NCBI GenBank assembly: GCA_027322565.1
Contig: DAHVRG010000124.1
Span: 1-9,977, forward strand
DNA: 9,977 nt
Direction of reading: 5' to 3'
DNA from: Georgenia sp.
Lineage (GTDB): Bacteria; Actinomycetota; Actinomycetes; Actinomycetales; Actinomycetaceae
The notes beneath the pieces were generated by a model. The model was not told the origin of the DNA. It searched no databases and saw nothing but the letters and a program-made list of their open reading frames with translations. Below, piece after piece: positions 1 to 7,297 of the stretch. The first letter of the stretch is position 1. Every line of letters begins with the position of its first letter. The position numbers were made by a program, and so were the translations under genes.

Positions 1-249
1 GATGCCTGCGTTGTTGACGAGGATGTCGGCCGCGAGGCGCAGGTCCTCCAGCGCGGCGGTGTCGGCGAGGTCGACCGCCCACGCCTCGCCGCCGACGTCC
101 GCGGCGACCGCAGCGGCGGCGTCACCGTCCCTGTCCGCGACGACGACGTGCGCGCCCCGGGCGGCCAGCGCCCGGGCGCACGCGGCACCGATGCCGCCGG
201 CGCCTCCGGTGACGACCGCGCGCCGGCCGGACAGGTACTGCTCGTTCAT
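1..249 (-). CDS. Short-chain dehydrogenase/reductase (SDR), N-terminal part, cut by window edge
   Basis: Translating from ATG at 249 gives 83 residues before the window ends. Seen: a Rossmann dinucleotide-binding start with TGGAGGIG (residues 14-21, the classical SDR TGxxxGxG), an acidic residue D39 at the end of beta-2 (VVVAD), D60 in the adenine-contact position (VDLAD), and NNAG at 79-82. The catalytic Tyr-x-x-x-Lys lies beyond the edge; a normal SDR has about 250 residues, so about two thirds is missing. D39 suggests NAD(H) over NADP(H), from family knowledge. The ATG overlaps the TetR stop (ATGA, 246-249) and has a GGAGGAG ribosome site, so it is probably translationally coupled and belongs to the same operon. 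Inferred role: oxidation of a hydroxy intermediate (for example a hydroxyacyl compound) made after import and CoA activation. The substrate cannot be read from this fragment. Confidence 0.9.
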   Translation of the reverse strand, partial: MNEQYLSGRRAVVTGGAGGIGAACARALAARGAHVVVADRDGDAAAAVAADVGGEAWAVDLADTAALEDLRLAADILVNNAGI

Positions 250-863
250 CGCTCCTCCAGGTCGGGGTACAGGGCGCGCTCGATGAGGCGCATGGTCGCC
301 TCGAAGACGTGCTCGGGAAGCTCCTGTGGGCCGCTGCCGGGCTCGGCCCAGGTCACCCACCGCATGCCGACGAGCTCACCGATGCCCATGAGCGCCCACG
401 CGGCGACCTCCGGGTCGAGGTCGGCGGCGACCTCGCCGCGCTGCTGTGCGGCGGTGAGCCCGGCGACGTAGCCGCGGGCGATCGACTCGTAGTGGACGTG
501 GAGCACGTCGGGGGCGACGAACTCGGCCTGGCGCATGATCCGGTAGAGGGCGGGGTTCTGCGCCGTGAAGCGGAAGAAGGCACGGAACCCCGCACGCTCG
601 GCGGCGAGCCGGTCCGGCTCGGCGCTGGACGCCTCGTGCATCGCGCGCCGGACCCGGGAGTTCAGGTCGCGTACGACCTCCTCGAAGACCTCCTGCTTGG
701 AGGAGAAGTAGAGGTAGAAGGTGCCCTGCGCGATCTCGGCCGCCTCGGTGATCTTGACGATCGAGGCCTCGTGGTAGCCGTGCTCGGCGAAGACCTGGGT
801 CGCGCCGGTGAGGATGCGCTCGCGGGTGCGGGTGCCGCGGGCGGTGCGGGGTGGCGCGCTCAT
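246..863 (-). CDS. TetR/AcrR-family transcriptional regulator
   Basis: This is a 205-residue protein, a typical TetR length. The N-terminal domain (about residues 12-60) has the family pattern: an R-rich arm, then ILTGATQVFAEHGY, the helix-turn-helix ASIVKITEAAEIAQGTFY and the signature GTFYLYFSSK (47-56). The rest is helical and would form the ligand pocket and dimer interface (FRFTAQNPALYRIM, then AAWALMGIGELVGMRW). The ATG at 863 follows AAGGAGG and overlaps the ligase stop (ATGA). Its place between an acyl-CoA ligase and an SDR, at the end of a transport operon, suggests a ligand that is the imported acid or its CoA ester, and autoregulation of the operon. Candidate operators are the inverted repeats near 7247-7297. 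TetR ligand domains diverge quickly, so the ligand is inference only. Confidence 0.95.
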   Translation of the reverse strand: MSAPPRTARGTRTRERILTGATQVFAEHGYHEASIVKITEAAEIAQGTFYLYFSSKQEVFEEVVRDLNSRVRRAMHEASSAEPDRLAAERAGFRAFFRFTAQNPALYRIMRQAEFVAPDVLHVHYESIARGYVAGLTAAQQRGEVAADLDPEVAAWALMGIGELVGMRWVTWAEPGSGPQELPEHVFEATMRLIERALYPDLEER

Positions 864-2386
864 CGGGCCTCCTTCGTCTCGGGTCGGAGCGCCGCGCGGC
901 GGACCTTGTGCAGCGCGGTGCGGGGCAGCTCGGGGACGAACGCGACCGAGCGAGGCACCTTGAACGCCGCGAGGTGGGCGCGGCAGTGTTCGACCAGCTC
1001 GTCCTTGCGGGGCGGGTCGGTCAGGTCGGTGGGGACGACGACGGCGTGGCCCACCTCCCCCCAGCGGTCGTCGGGGACGCCGACGACCGCGACGTCGCGC
1101 ACGGCCGGGTGGGTGCGCAGGACGTGCTCGACCTGGGCGGGGGAGACGTTCTCCCCGCCCGAGATGTACATGTTCGACAGCCGGTCGACGATCCGGAAGT
1201 AGCCCTCGGCGTCGCGGGCGGCGAGGTCGCCGGTCCGCAGCCAGCCGTGCTGCAGGGCGGCGGCGGTGGCGGCGGCGTCGTCGAAGTAGCCGGCGAACAC
1301 GGCGGGGCCGCGGACGAGGAGCTCACCGGTGGCCGGCCCCTCGAGCCGTTGCCCGGTCACCGGGTCGGCGAGGGCGACCTCGACGTGCGGGTAGGGCTTG
1401 CCCACCGAGCCGAGGTGGGCGAAGGCGTCCTCGGGCGGCAGGAGCAGGACGTTGGGCGCCGCCTCGGTGAGGCCGTAGCCCTGGATCACCCGCACGCCGC
1501 GCCCGTGCCACGTGCGCAGGAGCTCGGCGGGCATGGGGGCGCCGCCGACGATCATGTGGGTGAGCCCGCCGAGGTCGGCGTCGCCGAAGCCGGGGTGGTC
1601 GGCGATCTGCCGGTAGTGGGAGGGCACTCCCATCATCGTCGTCACCCGGTGCCGGGTGAGGAGGTCGAGCACCCGGCCGGCGTCGAAGTCCGGCTCGAGG
1701 ACGACGGTGGCGCCGCGCCACCAGGCGAGCAGCGGCTGCACGTTCCAGCCACCGACGTGGTACTGCGGCAGCACCGCGAGGACGACGTCCTCGGTGGTCA
1801 TCCCGGCGGCACCGGAGAGGGACAGGTTGGTCCAGAAGCAGTTCGCGTGGGTGAGCACCACCCCGCGGGGCCGGCTGGAGCTCCCCGAGGTGTAGCTGAG
1901 GAGCAGCGGGTCGTCGTCGCGGGGCGGCCGGGCCGGCCGGGGCGAGGCGGCGGGTGCAGCGGGCACCGCCCGCTCGACACCCGCCGCGCCGAGGTGGACG
2001 ACGGGTGCCGGCGGGTGGGCGTCCGCGACGTCGGCCGCGAGGTCGGCGGCGACGGCGACGAGGGCGGGCCGGCAGTGCGCGAGCTGGTAGGCGAGCTCCT
2101 CGCGGCTCAGCCGCCAGGAGAGCGGCGCGAGCACGAGCCCCGCCTTCGCGCAGGCGAAGAAGAGGACGACGTGGTCGGTGCTGTTCCGGGTGAGGGTGGC
2201 GATCCGGTCGCCGGGCCGGTAGCCGGCTGCGACGAGACGCTCCGCGAGCACGGTGGCCCGGGCGTCGAGCTGGGCGTACGTCGTGCGTACGCCGCGCTCG
2301 TCGACGGCGACCTTGCCGGGGGTGAGGCGGGCGTGGTCGGCCGTCCACCTCCCCAGGGTGTGGCCGCCGGGCTCGGGAGCGGTCAC
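860..2386 (-). CDS. Class I adenylate-forming acyl-CoA synthetase (AMP-dependent CoA ligase)
   Basis: This is a 508-residue cytoplasmic enzyme of the ANL superfamily, which forms an acyl-AMP from a carboxylate and ATP and then the CoA thioester. Seen in order: phosphate loop YTSGSSSRPRGV (165-176), VGGAP (280-284), QGYGLTE (302-308), GWLRTGDLA (381-389), the hinge region DRLSNMYISGGEN (401-413), and C-terminal PRTALHKVRR (488-497) with the expected catalytic lysine K494. The length fits a full enzyme. The GTG start at 2386 overlaps the livM stop (GTGA) and follows GGAGGAGG; the frame is open further upstream, but only as an antiparallel-frame shadow of livM. Odd points: the loop has SSSRPRG where SGTTGxPKG is usual, so the lysine is arginine. 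The QGYGLTEAAP and ISGGEN context resembles feruloyl/coumaroyl-CoA or medium-chain synthetases, but that is recalled similarity, not a search. Its place behind a transporter suggests it traps the imported acid. Confidence 0.95.
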   Translation of the reverse strand: MTAPEPGGHTLGRWTADHARLTPGKVAVDERGVRTTYAQLDARATVLAERLVAAGYRPGDRIATLTRNSTDHVVLFFACAKAGLVLAPLSWRLSREELAYQLAHCRPALVAVAADLAADVADAHPPAPVVHLGAAGVERAVPAAPAASPRPARPPRDDDPLLLSYTSGSSSRPRGVVLTHANCFWTNLSLSGAAGMTTEDVVLAVLPQYHVGGWNVQPLLAWWRGATVVLEPDFDAGRVLDLLTRHRVTTMMGVPSHYRQIADHPGFGDADLGGLTHMIVGGAPMPAELLRTWHGRGVRVIQGYGLTEAAPNVLLLPPEDAFAHLGSVGKPYPHVEVALADPVTGQRLEGPATGELLVRGPAVFAGYFDDAAATAAALQHGWLRTGDLAARDAEGYFRIVDRLSNMYISGGENVSPAQVEHVLRTHPAVRDVAVVGVPDDRWGEVGHAVVVPTDLTDPPRKDELVEHCRAHLAAFKVPRSVAFVPELPRTALHKVRRAALRPETKEAR

Positions 2387-3540
2387 GCGACCTCCTCCAT
2401 GCGACGCCGCTCCTGCCCGGCCCGGCGGGCGGCCGCGCTCCTCCCGCCCACGAGCCGGGTGGCCCCGCGGCGCAGCCCGCCGGCGATCCCGCCGGGGAGG
2501 AAGAGGACGACGAGGATGAACAGCACCCCGAGGATGAAGGCCGGCTCGCTCAGCGGGATGCGCAGGACCGTCGGGAGCGACTCGACCGCGTCGGACGAGG
2601 CGAGCACCGACAGGCGCTGGTTGAGCATGGTGAAGGCGACCGCCCCGACGACGGCGCCCCACCGCGAGCCCACCCCGCCGAGCACGACCATGATGAGGAT
2701 CTCGATGGTGAACTCGGCGCCGGAGATGGTCGGCACGGCCTGCGACTGGAGCAGGAGGTAGGCCATGCCGACGATCCCGGCGAGCGCACCGGCGATGACG
2801 AAGGTCATGAGCCGGATGAGGTAGGGCGGCTGGCCGAGCACCCGCACCCGCAGCTCGTTCTCCCGGGTCGCCTCGACGACGTGGCCGGCGCGGGAGCGCT
2901 GCACCCACGTGACGACGAGGTAGACGACGACGAGCACGGCGAGCGCCAGCCAGTACATGTTGCGGGTGTTGACGACACCGACGAGCGCGTCCGGCACGTT
3001 GGCGTAGGCGAGCCCGATGCCCTCCTCCCCGCCGGTGACGCCGCCGGTGTTGCGCCGCGCCATGACGTTGCCCGCCTGGGCGAAGGCGAGGGTGACCATG
3101 GCGAAGGAGACGCCGGAGACACGCAGCGACACGGCCCCGACGAGAGTGGCGACCGCGATGACGCCGACGAGGACGAGCACGGCCGCGACGAGCAGCGGCA
3201 TGTCGCTGCGCTGGAGGACGATCGCCAGGCCGTAGGCGCCGGCCGCGAAGTACAGCGCGTGCCCGAAGCTCAGCATGCCGGCGACGCCGTAGACGAGGTG
3301 GTAGGTCAGCGCGACGGCCGCGAAGAGCATGCACAGCGCGATGAGGTGCATCGTCCCTGGGGTCCAGGTCGCACCGGGCAGCACGCCCGGGACCGAGATG
3401 TCGAGCAGCGGCAGCACCGCGACGACGACGACGGCGACGACGCCGACGAGGACGGCGGGGCTGCGGCGGGGCCGGCTCCGCTCTGGGGCGGCCGCGGGGG
3501 TGGGGGCCGACTCGCGGCTGAGGGTCTCGGTGGTGGTCAT
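2383..3540 (-). CDS. livM: Branched-chain amino acid-type ABC transporter permease, LivM family
   Basis: This is a 385-residue inner-membrane permease, one half of the HAAT-family channel. A cytoplasmic N-terminus of about 28 residues rich in S, P and R precedes the first membrane segment (AVLVGVVAVVVVAVLPLL), followed by several more. LivM landmarks are LVYGVAGMLSFGHALYFAAGAYG near residues 83-105 and the ATPase-coupling stretch NELRVRVLGQPPYLIRLMTFVIAGALAGIVG. The C-terminus is basic and cytoplasmic (RRGATRLVGGRSAAARRAG). ATG at 3540 follows GAGGAAGG and overlaps the livH stop (ATGA); its own stop overlaps the ligase start (GTGA). It should pair with LivH, driven by LivF and LivG. The family carries branched-chain amino acids but also amides, urea and aromatic or other carboxylates; the attached CoA ligase favours a carboxylate. 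Confidence 0.96.
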   Translation of the reverse strand: MTTTETLSRESAPTPAAAPERSRPRRSPAVLVGVVAVVVVAVLPLLDISVPGVLPGATWTPGTMHLIALCMLFAAVALTYHLVYGVAGMLSFGHALYFAAGAYGLAIVLQRSDMPLLVAAVLVLVGVIAVATLVGAVSLRVSGVSFAMVTLAFAQAGNVMARRNTGGVTGGEEGIGLAYANVPDALVGVVNTRNMYWLALAVLVVVYLVVTWVQRSRAGHVVEATRENELRVRVLGQPPYLIRLMTFVIAGALAGIVGMAYLLLQSQAVPTISGAEFTIEILIMVVLGGVGSRWGAVVGAVAFTMLNQRLSVLASSDAVESLPTVLRIPLSEPAFILGVLFILVVLFLPGGIAGGLRRGATRLVGGRSAAARRAGQERRRMEEVA

Positions 3541-4415
3541 GCCTTCCTCACTCCCATCAGGCCGGTGGGACGGAGCAACAGGACGACGGCGAGGGCGAGG
3601 ACCGCGATGAGGTCACCGGTGCCGCCGAGGTAGAAGTTCGCCAGCTGCTGGGACACCGCGACGAGCACGGCGGCGACGGCTGCCCCGCCGAGCGACCCGA
3701 GGCCGCCGATGACGGTGACGATGAAGGCGAAGATGAGGAGCGTCTGGCCCATGTGGGCGGAGACGTACCCGAAGTACTGGGAGGCGAGGACCCCGCCGAG
3801 CCCCGCGGCCGCGCCGCCGATGGCGAACACGAGGGTGAAGGACCGCCGCACGTCGATCCCGAGCGCGGTGACCATGGCCCGGTTCTCGACCCCGGCGCGG
3901 ATGATGAGGCCGTAGCGGGTGTGCTTGAGGAAGAGCACGAGGCCGACGAGGAGCAGCGCGGCGGCGCCGACGATGACGAACACCTCGTTGGGGACCCGGG
4001 CCCCGAGGAGCGACGTCGTCTGGTCGAGCCACGCGGGCCCGGCGATGAAGATCGCGTCCGTGCCCCACACCCCCTCGAAGAGCGCGACACCGACGAGGCC
4101 GAGCCCGACCGTGATGAGCACCTGCTCGATGTGCCGGTTGTAGAGCGGCCGGATGAGGAGGAGCTCGGTGACGGCCGCGACGGCCGCACCGGCGGCCGCA
4201 CCGGCGAGGAGGGCGAGGAGGAACCCGCCCCAGCTGCTCACGTCCATCCGGCGGGCGATCTCCCACCCGACGAACGCGCCGAGGGAGAGGAAGACGCCGT
4301 GGGCGAAGTTGAGCACGTGCATGAGCCCGTAGATGAGGGACAGGCCGGAGGCGATGAGGAAGTACAGCGCCCCGAGGCCGACCCCGGTGGCGAGGAGGAG
4401 GACGAGGGTGCTCAC
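3537..4415 (-). CDS. livH: Branched-chain amino acid-type ABC transporter permease, LivH family
   Basis: This is a 292-residue integral membrane protein of about eight hydrophobic segments, matching LivH in length. The N-terminal family block GLSLIYGLMHVLNFAHGVFLSLGAF lies at about residues 24-48, and the cytoplasmic coupling loop for the ATPases is NRAMVTALGIDVRRSFTLVFAIGGAAAGLGG. The start is GTG at 4415, preceded by GGAGGTGG and overlapping the livF stop (GTGA). The stop overlaps the livM start (ATGA). LivH and LivM form the heterodimeric pore. No internal break or odd codon use was seen. The transported compound cannot be read from the permease alone. Confidence 0.96.
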   Translation of the reverse strand: MSTLVLLLATGVGLGALYFLIASGLSLIYGLMHVLNFAHGVFLSLGAFVGWEIARRMDVSSWGGFLLALLAGAAAGAAVAAVTELLLIRPLYNRHIEQVLITVGLGLVGVALFEGVWGTDAIFIAGPAWLDQTTSLLGARVPNEVFVIVGAAALLLVGLVLFLKHTRYGLIIRAGVENRAMVTALGIDVRRSFTLVFAIGGAAAGLGGVLASQYFGYVSAHMGQTLLIFAFIVTVIGGLGSLGGAAVAAVLVAVSQQLANFYLGGTGDLIAVLALAVVLLLRPTGLMGVRKA

Positions 4416-5131
4416 GAGGCCACCTCCGCGGCCGTGTCGGTGCCGACCCCGAGGAGACGCTGGACGGCCTCCTCGTCGGCGAGCAGGTCACGGGCCTTGC
4501 CGGTGTGGACGACGACCCCGGCGTCGATGACGACGACGTCGTCGGCGAGCCGCTCGATGACCGGCAGGTTCTGCTCGACGAGGAGGATCGGGACGGTGCG
4601 CGCCGCCTCCTCCAGCGCTGCGGCGACCTCGTTGACGATCCGCGGGGCAAGGCCCTTGGTCGGCTCGTCGACGAGGAGCAGGCGGTTGTCGTTGATGAGG
4701 ACGCGGGCGAGGGAGAGCATCTGCTGCTGCCCGCCGGAGAGGGTGCCGGCCTTCTGGTCGGCGCGGCCGACGAGGTCCGGGAAGAGCTCCTCGACGAAGT
4801 CGCGGTGCTCGGCGGCGCCGCGGACAGCGAGGCGGAGGTTCTCCGCGACGGTGAGGTTGGCGAAGACCTCCCGGTCCTCGGGGACGTAGCCGATCCCACG
4901 CTGGACGATCCGGTGGGTGGACTCCCGGTCGATCCGCTCGCCGGCGAAGGTGACCTTCCCGGAGCGGTGGATGAGGCCCATGACCGCCTTGAGCGTCGAC
5001 GTCTTGCCCACGCCGTTGCGCCCGAGGACGGCGGTGACGCCGGTGCCGGGGACCGTGAGGGAGACGTCCTCGACGACCTGTTGCCCGTTGATGCTCGCCG
5101 AGAGGTGCTCGACCTCGAGGAGGGCGCTCAT
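4412..5131 (-). CDS. livF: Branched-chain amino acid-type ABC transporter ATP-binding protein, LivF family
   Basis: This is a 239-residue ABC ATPase on the cytoplasmic face. Seen: Walker A GRNGVGKTS (37-45), the LivF-type YVPEDREVFANLTVAENL (82-99), signature LSGGQQQ (131-137), Walker B LLLVDEP (151-157), and VEQN (185-188), where glutamine replaces the usual H-loop histidine, which is normal for LivF. The frame is open upstream to 5287, but ATG at 5131 is chosen because MSALLEVEHLSASING aligns with family starts and because it forms an ATGA overlap with the livG stop. The ribosome site there (GGGACGGCAGC) is weak, so translation probably depends on coupling to livG. The stop overlaps the GTG of livH. 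The C-terminal tail TDTAAEVAS is slightly longer than many LivF proteins. Confidence 0.96.
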   Translation of the reverse strand: MSALLEVEHLSASINGQQVVEDVSLTVPGTGVTAVLGRNGVGKTSTLKAVMGLIHRSGKVTFAGERIDRESTHRIVQRGIGYVPEDREVFANLTVAENLRLAVRGAAEHRDFVEELFPDLVGRADQKAGTLSGGQQQMLSLARVLINDNRLLLVDEPTKGLAPRIVNEVAAALEEAARTVPILLVEQNLPVIERLADDVVVIDAGVVVHTGKARDLLADEEAVQRLLGVGTDTAAEVAS

Positions 5132-5889
5132 GCTGCCGTCCCGAGGTAGGCGCTCTGCACGGTCGGGTTGGCCATGATCGCCTCCGGGGAGTCCAGTGCC
5201 AGGATCGTGCCCTGGTGGAGCACGGCCACGCGCTCGACCAGGTCCATGACGACGTCGATGTGGTGCTCGACCATGAGCACGGTGCACCCGTGCTCGCGGT
5301 GCATGCGGCGGATGACCTCGCTGAGGCCGGGGACGTCCGCCCGGGAGACCCCGGCCATCGGCTCGTCGAGCAGGATGACGCTGGGCTTCATCGCGAGGAG
5401 GACGGCGATCTCGAGCTTGCGCTTGTCGCCGTGGCTCAGCCCGCCCGCCGGGACGTCCATGCGGTCGGCGAGGTCGACCTGGGCAAGGTGCTGCCGGGCG
5501 ATCGTCGTGGCTTCGTCCCGCCAGCGGGGGAAGCGCAGCACCGAGAGGTTGCCGCCGAGCTCGCGCTGGGCGGCGAGCCGGACGTTCTCCAGCACGCTCA
5601 GCCCCGGGAACAGGTTCGAGGTCTGGAAGGTGCGGCCCAGGCCGGCGCGGGCGCGCTGGTGGATGGAGTCGCCGGTGATGTCCCTGCCGTCGAGCAGGAC
5701 CTTCCCGGCGGTGGGCCGGTGGATACCGGAGATCATGTTGAACAGCGTCGTCTTCCCGGCGCCGTTCGGTCCGATCACCCCGATCATCTCCCCCGAGGGG
5801 ACCTCGAGGTCGACGTCGTGGAGGATCGTGATGCCGCCGACGGCGAAGCCGAGGGACTCGACACGCAGTGCCGCGGAGTGGGGGGCCAT
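5128..5889 (-). CDS. livG: Branched-chain amino acid-type ABC transporter ATP-binding protein, LivG family
   Basis: This is a 253-residue ABC ATPase. Seen: Walker A GPNGAGKTT (40-48), the LivG-specific GLGRTFQTSNLFPGLSVLENV (83-103) with Q-loop Q89, signature LSHGDKRKLEIA (151-162), Walker B VILLDEP (171-177) with E176, and VEHHIDVVMDL (207-217) carrying the H-loop histidine H209. The start is ATG at 5889; the open frame upstream to 5946 runs through the intergenic hairpin, so those residues are unlikely to be translated. The ribosome site is modest (AAGAGAG). It is the first gene after the hairpin that separates it from the binding-protein gene, and it begins the chain of 4-base overlaps. 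It pairs with LivF as the motor of the importer. Confidence 0.96.
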   Translation of the reverse strand: MAPHSAALRVESLGFAVGGITILHDVDLEVPSGEMIGVIGPNGAGKTTLFNMISGIHRPTAGKVLLDGRDITGDSIHQRARAGLGRTFQTSNLFPGLSVLENVRLAAQRELGGNLSVLRFPRWRDEATTIARQHLAQVDLADRMDVPAGGLSHGDKRKLEIAVLLAMKPSVILLDEPMAGVSRADVPGLSEVIRRMHREHGCTVLMVEHHIDVVMDLVERVAVLHQGTILALDSPEAIMANPTVQSAYLGTAA

Positions 5890-5915
5890 GGTCGCTCTCT
5901 TACGTCGTCGTTGAC

Positions 5916-5948
5916 CGGTGCCCGGCCCGTCGGGCGGGCCGGGCACCG
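5916..5948 (-). terminator. Intra-operon hairpin between the binding-protein gene and livG (attenuator or mRNA-stabilising stem)
   Basis: A perfect 14-bp inverted repeat has arms 5916-5929 (CGGTGCCCGGCCCG) and 5935-5948, with a 5-base loop. It starts 15 bases after the binding-protein stop. No T-run follows on the minus strand, and livG begins 26 bases later. The stem is too strong to be chance. It either stops part of the transcription or blocks 3' decay of the upstream message, which would give more binding protein than membrane complex, as is common in ABC import operons. Confidence 0.75.
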
Positions 5949-5963
5949 CAGGTCACGGGTGGG

Positions 5964-7214
5964 TCAGCCGGCCTCGGGCGGGGCGACGTCCTCGCCCGGG
6001 ACGGTGGCGACGAGCTCGGGGACCCAGCTGCCGTCCTCGCCCTCGACCAGGCGGGCCTGGTACATCGGCTGGATGAGCGCGTGGTCCGACGCGCGGATCG
6101 TGTACTCACCCTTCGGGCCCTCGAAGGTCCAGCCCTCGAGTGCGGAGATCATCGCGTCGACGTCCTCCCCGCCGGTCTCGGCGATGGCGTGGACGATCAT
6201 CTGCGCGGCGGCGAAGCCGTCGGGGGTGAAGAGGTCGGGGGTGCCGCCGTTCGCCTCGACGTGCTCGACCATCGCGGCGTTGACCGGGTTGTCCGGCGCC
6301 CCGGGGAAGTAGTGGTTGAGGAAGTCGACCTTGTCCGAGGCCTCGCCGTAGGCGCCGAAGGTGGACGCGTCGCCCAGGCCGGTGACGACGGTGATGTCGT
6401 CGAGGACGCCCTGCTGGTTGAGCGACTGCCACATCGCGCCGGAGGTGGCGCCGGCCCACGCGACGAAGACCATGTCGGGGTCGGCGTCGAGCACCTGGGC
6501 GGCGAACGGCGTGAACTCGGTGACGTCCTCGGGGATCATCACCGCGCTGACCTCGGCGCCCTGGCCCCCGAGGATCGCCTCGACGGCGGCGAGGTTGCCC
6601 TGGCCGAAGGCGTTGTCCTGGGCGAAGACGACGATCTCCGCGCCGTCGACCTCGATGAAGGAGCCGGCGGTGGCGACGTCCTGGAGGGACTGCCGGCCGG
6701 AGCGGAAGGTGTAGTCGTTGATGCCGGTGACGGCGTCCGCGGCGGCGGGGCCGGAGACGTAGAGCACCTGGTTCTGCTCGGCCTGCTCGGCCAGCGCGAG
6801 GGCGACGCCGGAGGAGGCGGTTCCGGTCATGATCTGGTAGCCCTGCCCGATGACGTCGCGGGCGGCCGTGATGGCGCGGTCGGTGTCACCGCCGTCGTCG
6901 AGGATCTCGACGACGATCTCGCTGCCGTCGACCATGCCGGTGCCGTCGGTGGCGTAGTCCAGCCCGGCCTCGAAGCCGTCGATGAACGCCTCGCCGTACG
7001 CGGCCAGAGGGCCGGTGGTCGAGGTGATGAGGGCGACGTTGACCGGGTCTCCGCTGGGGGCGTCCTCGCCCCCGTCCGCGGTGGAGGGGGCGTCGTCGGA
7101 CCCGCCGGTGTCGGTGTCGCCGTCGTTGCCGCCGGCGCTCGGGGCGCAGGCGCCGAGGGCCAGGAGGGCCGCGACGCCCACCGTGGCCGCGAGGGACTTC
7201 GTTGTTGCTCGCAC
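5964..7214 (-). CDS. ABC transporter substrate-binding lipoprotein, HAAT / LivK-like (periplasmic binding protein type I)
   Basis: This is a 416-residue secreted lipoprotein that would be anchored to the outer face of the membrane and hand ligand to LivHM. Seen: basic start MRATTK, hydrophobic segment to LLALGAC with the lipobox cysteine at C23, then a flexible linker rich in G, D, S, T and A (about 24-55), then the binding domain opening with VNVALITSTTGPLAAYG, which matches the family N-terminal ligand-binding segment. Later landmarks are FAQDNAFGQG, MVFVAWAGATSGAMWQSLNQQG and the C-terminal GPKGEYTIRASDHALIQPMY. The start is GTG at 7214 behind AAGGCGG. It is the first gene of the operon, 74 bases before livG with a strong hairpin between. 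The ligand is unknown; the downstream CoA ligase makes an organic acid more likely than an amino acid. Confidence 0.95.
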   Translation of the reverse strand: MRATTKSLAATVGVAALLALGACAPSAGGNDGDTDTGGSDDAPSTADGGEDAPSGDPVNVALITSTTGPLAAYGEAFIDGFEAGLDYATDGTGMVDGSEIVVEILDDGGDTDRAITAARDVIGQGYQIMTGTASSGVALALAEQAEQNQVLYVSGPAAADAVTGINDYTFRSGRQSLQDVATAGSFIEVDGAEIVVFAQDNAFGQGNLAAVEAILGGQGAEVSAVMIPEDVTEFTPFAAQVLDADPDMVFVAWAGATSGAMWQSLNQQGVLDDITVVTGLGDASTFGAYGEASDKVDFLNHYFPGAPDNPVNAAMVEHVEANGGTPDLFTPDGFAAAQMIVHAIAETGGEDVDAMISALEGWTFEGPKGEYTIRASDHALIQPMYQARLVEGEDGSWVPELVATVPGEDVAPPEAG

Positions 7215-7246
7215 TGGGACCGCCTTCGGTTGAGGTGCTGGAGGTG

Positions 7247-7265
7247 CCTGTCACAACATGACAGG
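7247..7265. promoter_or_regulatory. 19-bp perfect inverted repeat, probable operator
   Basis: CCTGTCA-N5-TGACAGG is a perfect 7-bp dyad with a 5-base centre. It lies in the untranslated leader of the binding-protein operon, roughly +11 to +30 from the predicted start of transcription, and overlaps the possible -35 of the divergent GNAT promoter. Its size fits a TetR-dimer site. That the operon's own TetR protein binds here is inference. Confidence 0.5.
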
Positions 7266-7287
7266 TGATTCAGGTTTCACAAATGAT
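7258..7287 (+). promoter_or_regulatory. Possible divergent promoter for the GNAT gene
   Basis: On the plus strand ATGACA (7258-7263, 5 of 6 to the -35 consensus) is followed after 18 bases by AATGAT (7282-7287, 4 of 6). It shares its -10 bases with the opposing promoter, so the two could not be used at once. The leader to the GNAT start would be about 100 bases. The match is weak and may be chance. Confidence 0.3.
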
Positions 7288-7297
7288 GTGACCCCTG
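7271..7297. promoter_or_regulatory. 27-bp interrupted palindrome over the -10 region
   Basis: CAGG-N2-TCACA-N5-TGTGA-N2-CCTG is symmetrical about 7284 with 9 of 11 arm positions paired. It covers the predicted -10 elements on both strands. It shares TCACA and CCTG words with the 19-bp repeat next to it, so both could be sites for one regulator. Confidence 0.4.

Noticed and set aside
851..2761. 636-codon plus-strand open frame opposite the CoA ligase and livM
   Set aside because: It is rich in G, R, E, D and H with no domain and mirrors the codon bias of the real minus-strand genes; it spans two genes with clear motifs.
3417..3440. GAC-rich run in the livM N-terminal region
   Set aside because: It is the complement of valine/alanine codons in the first membrane segment of LivM.
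3753..4889. Plus-strand open frame opposite livH and livF
   Set aside because: It is an antisense shadow, very acidic at first and Ser/Arg-rich later, crossing two well-supported genes.
5868..7268. 466-codon plus-strand open frame opposite the substrate-binding protein
   Set aside because: It is a low-complexity antisense product of the lipoprotein gene, with no recognisable fold.
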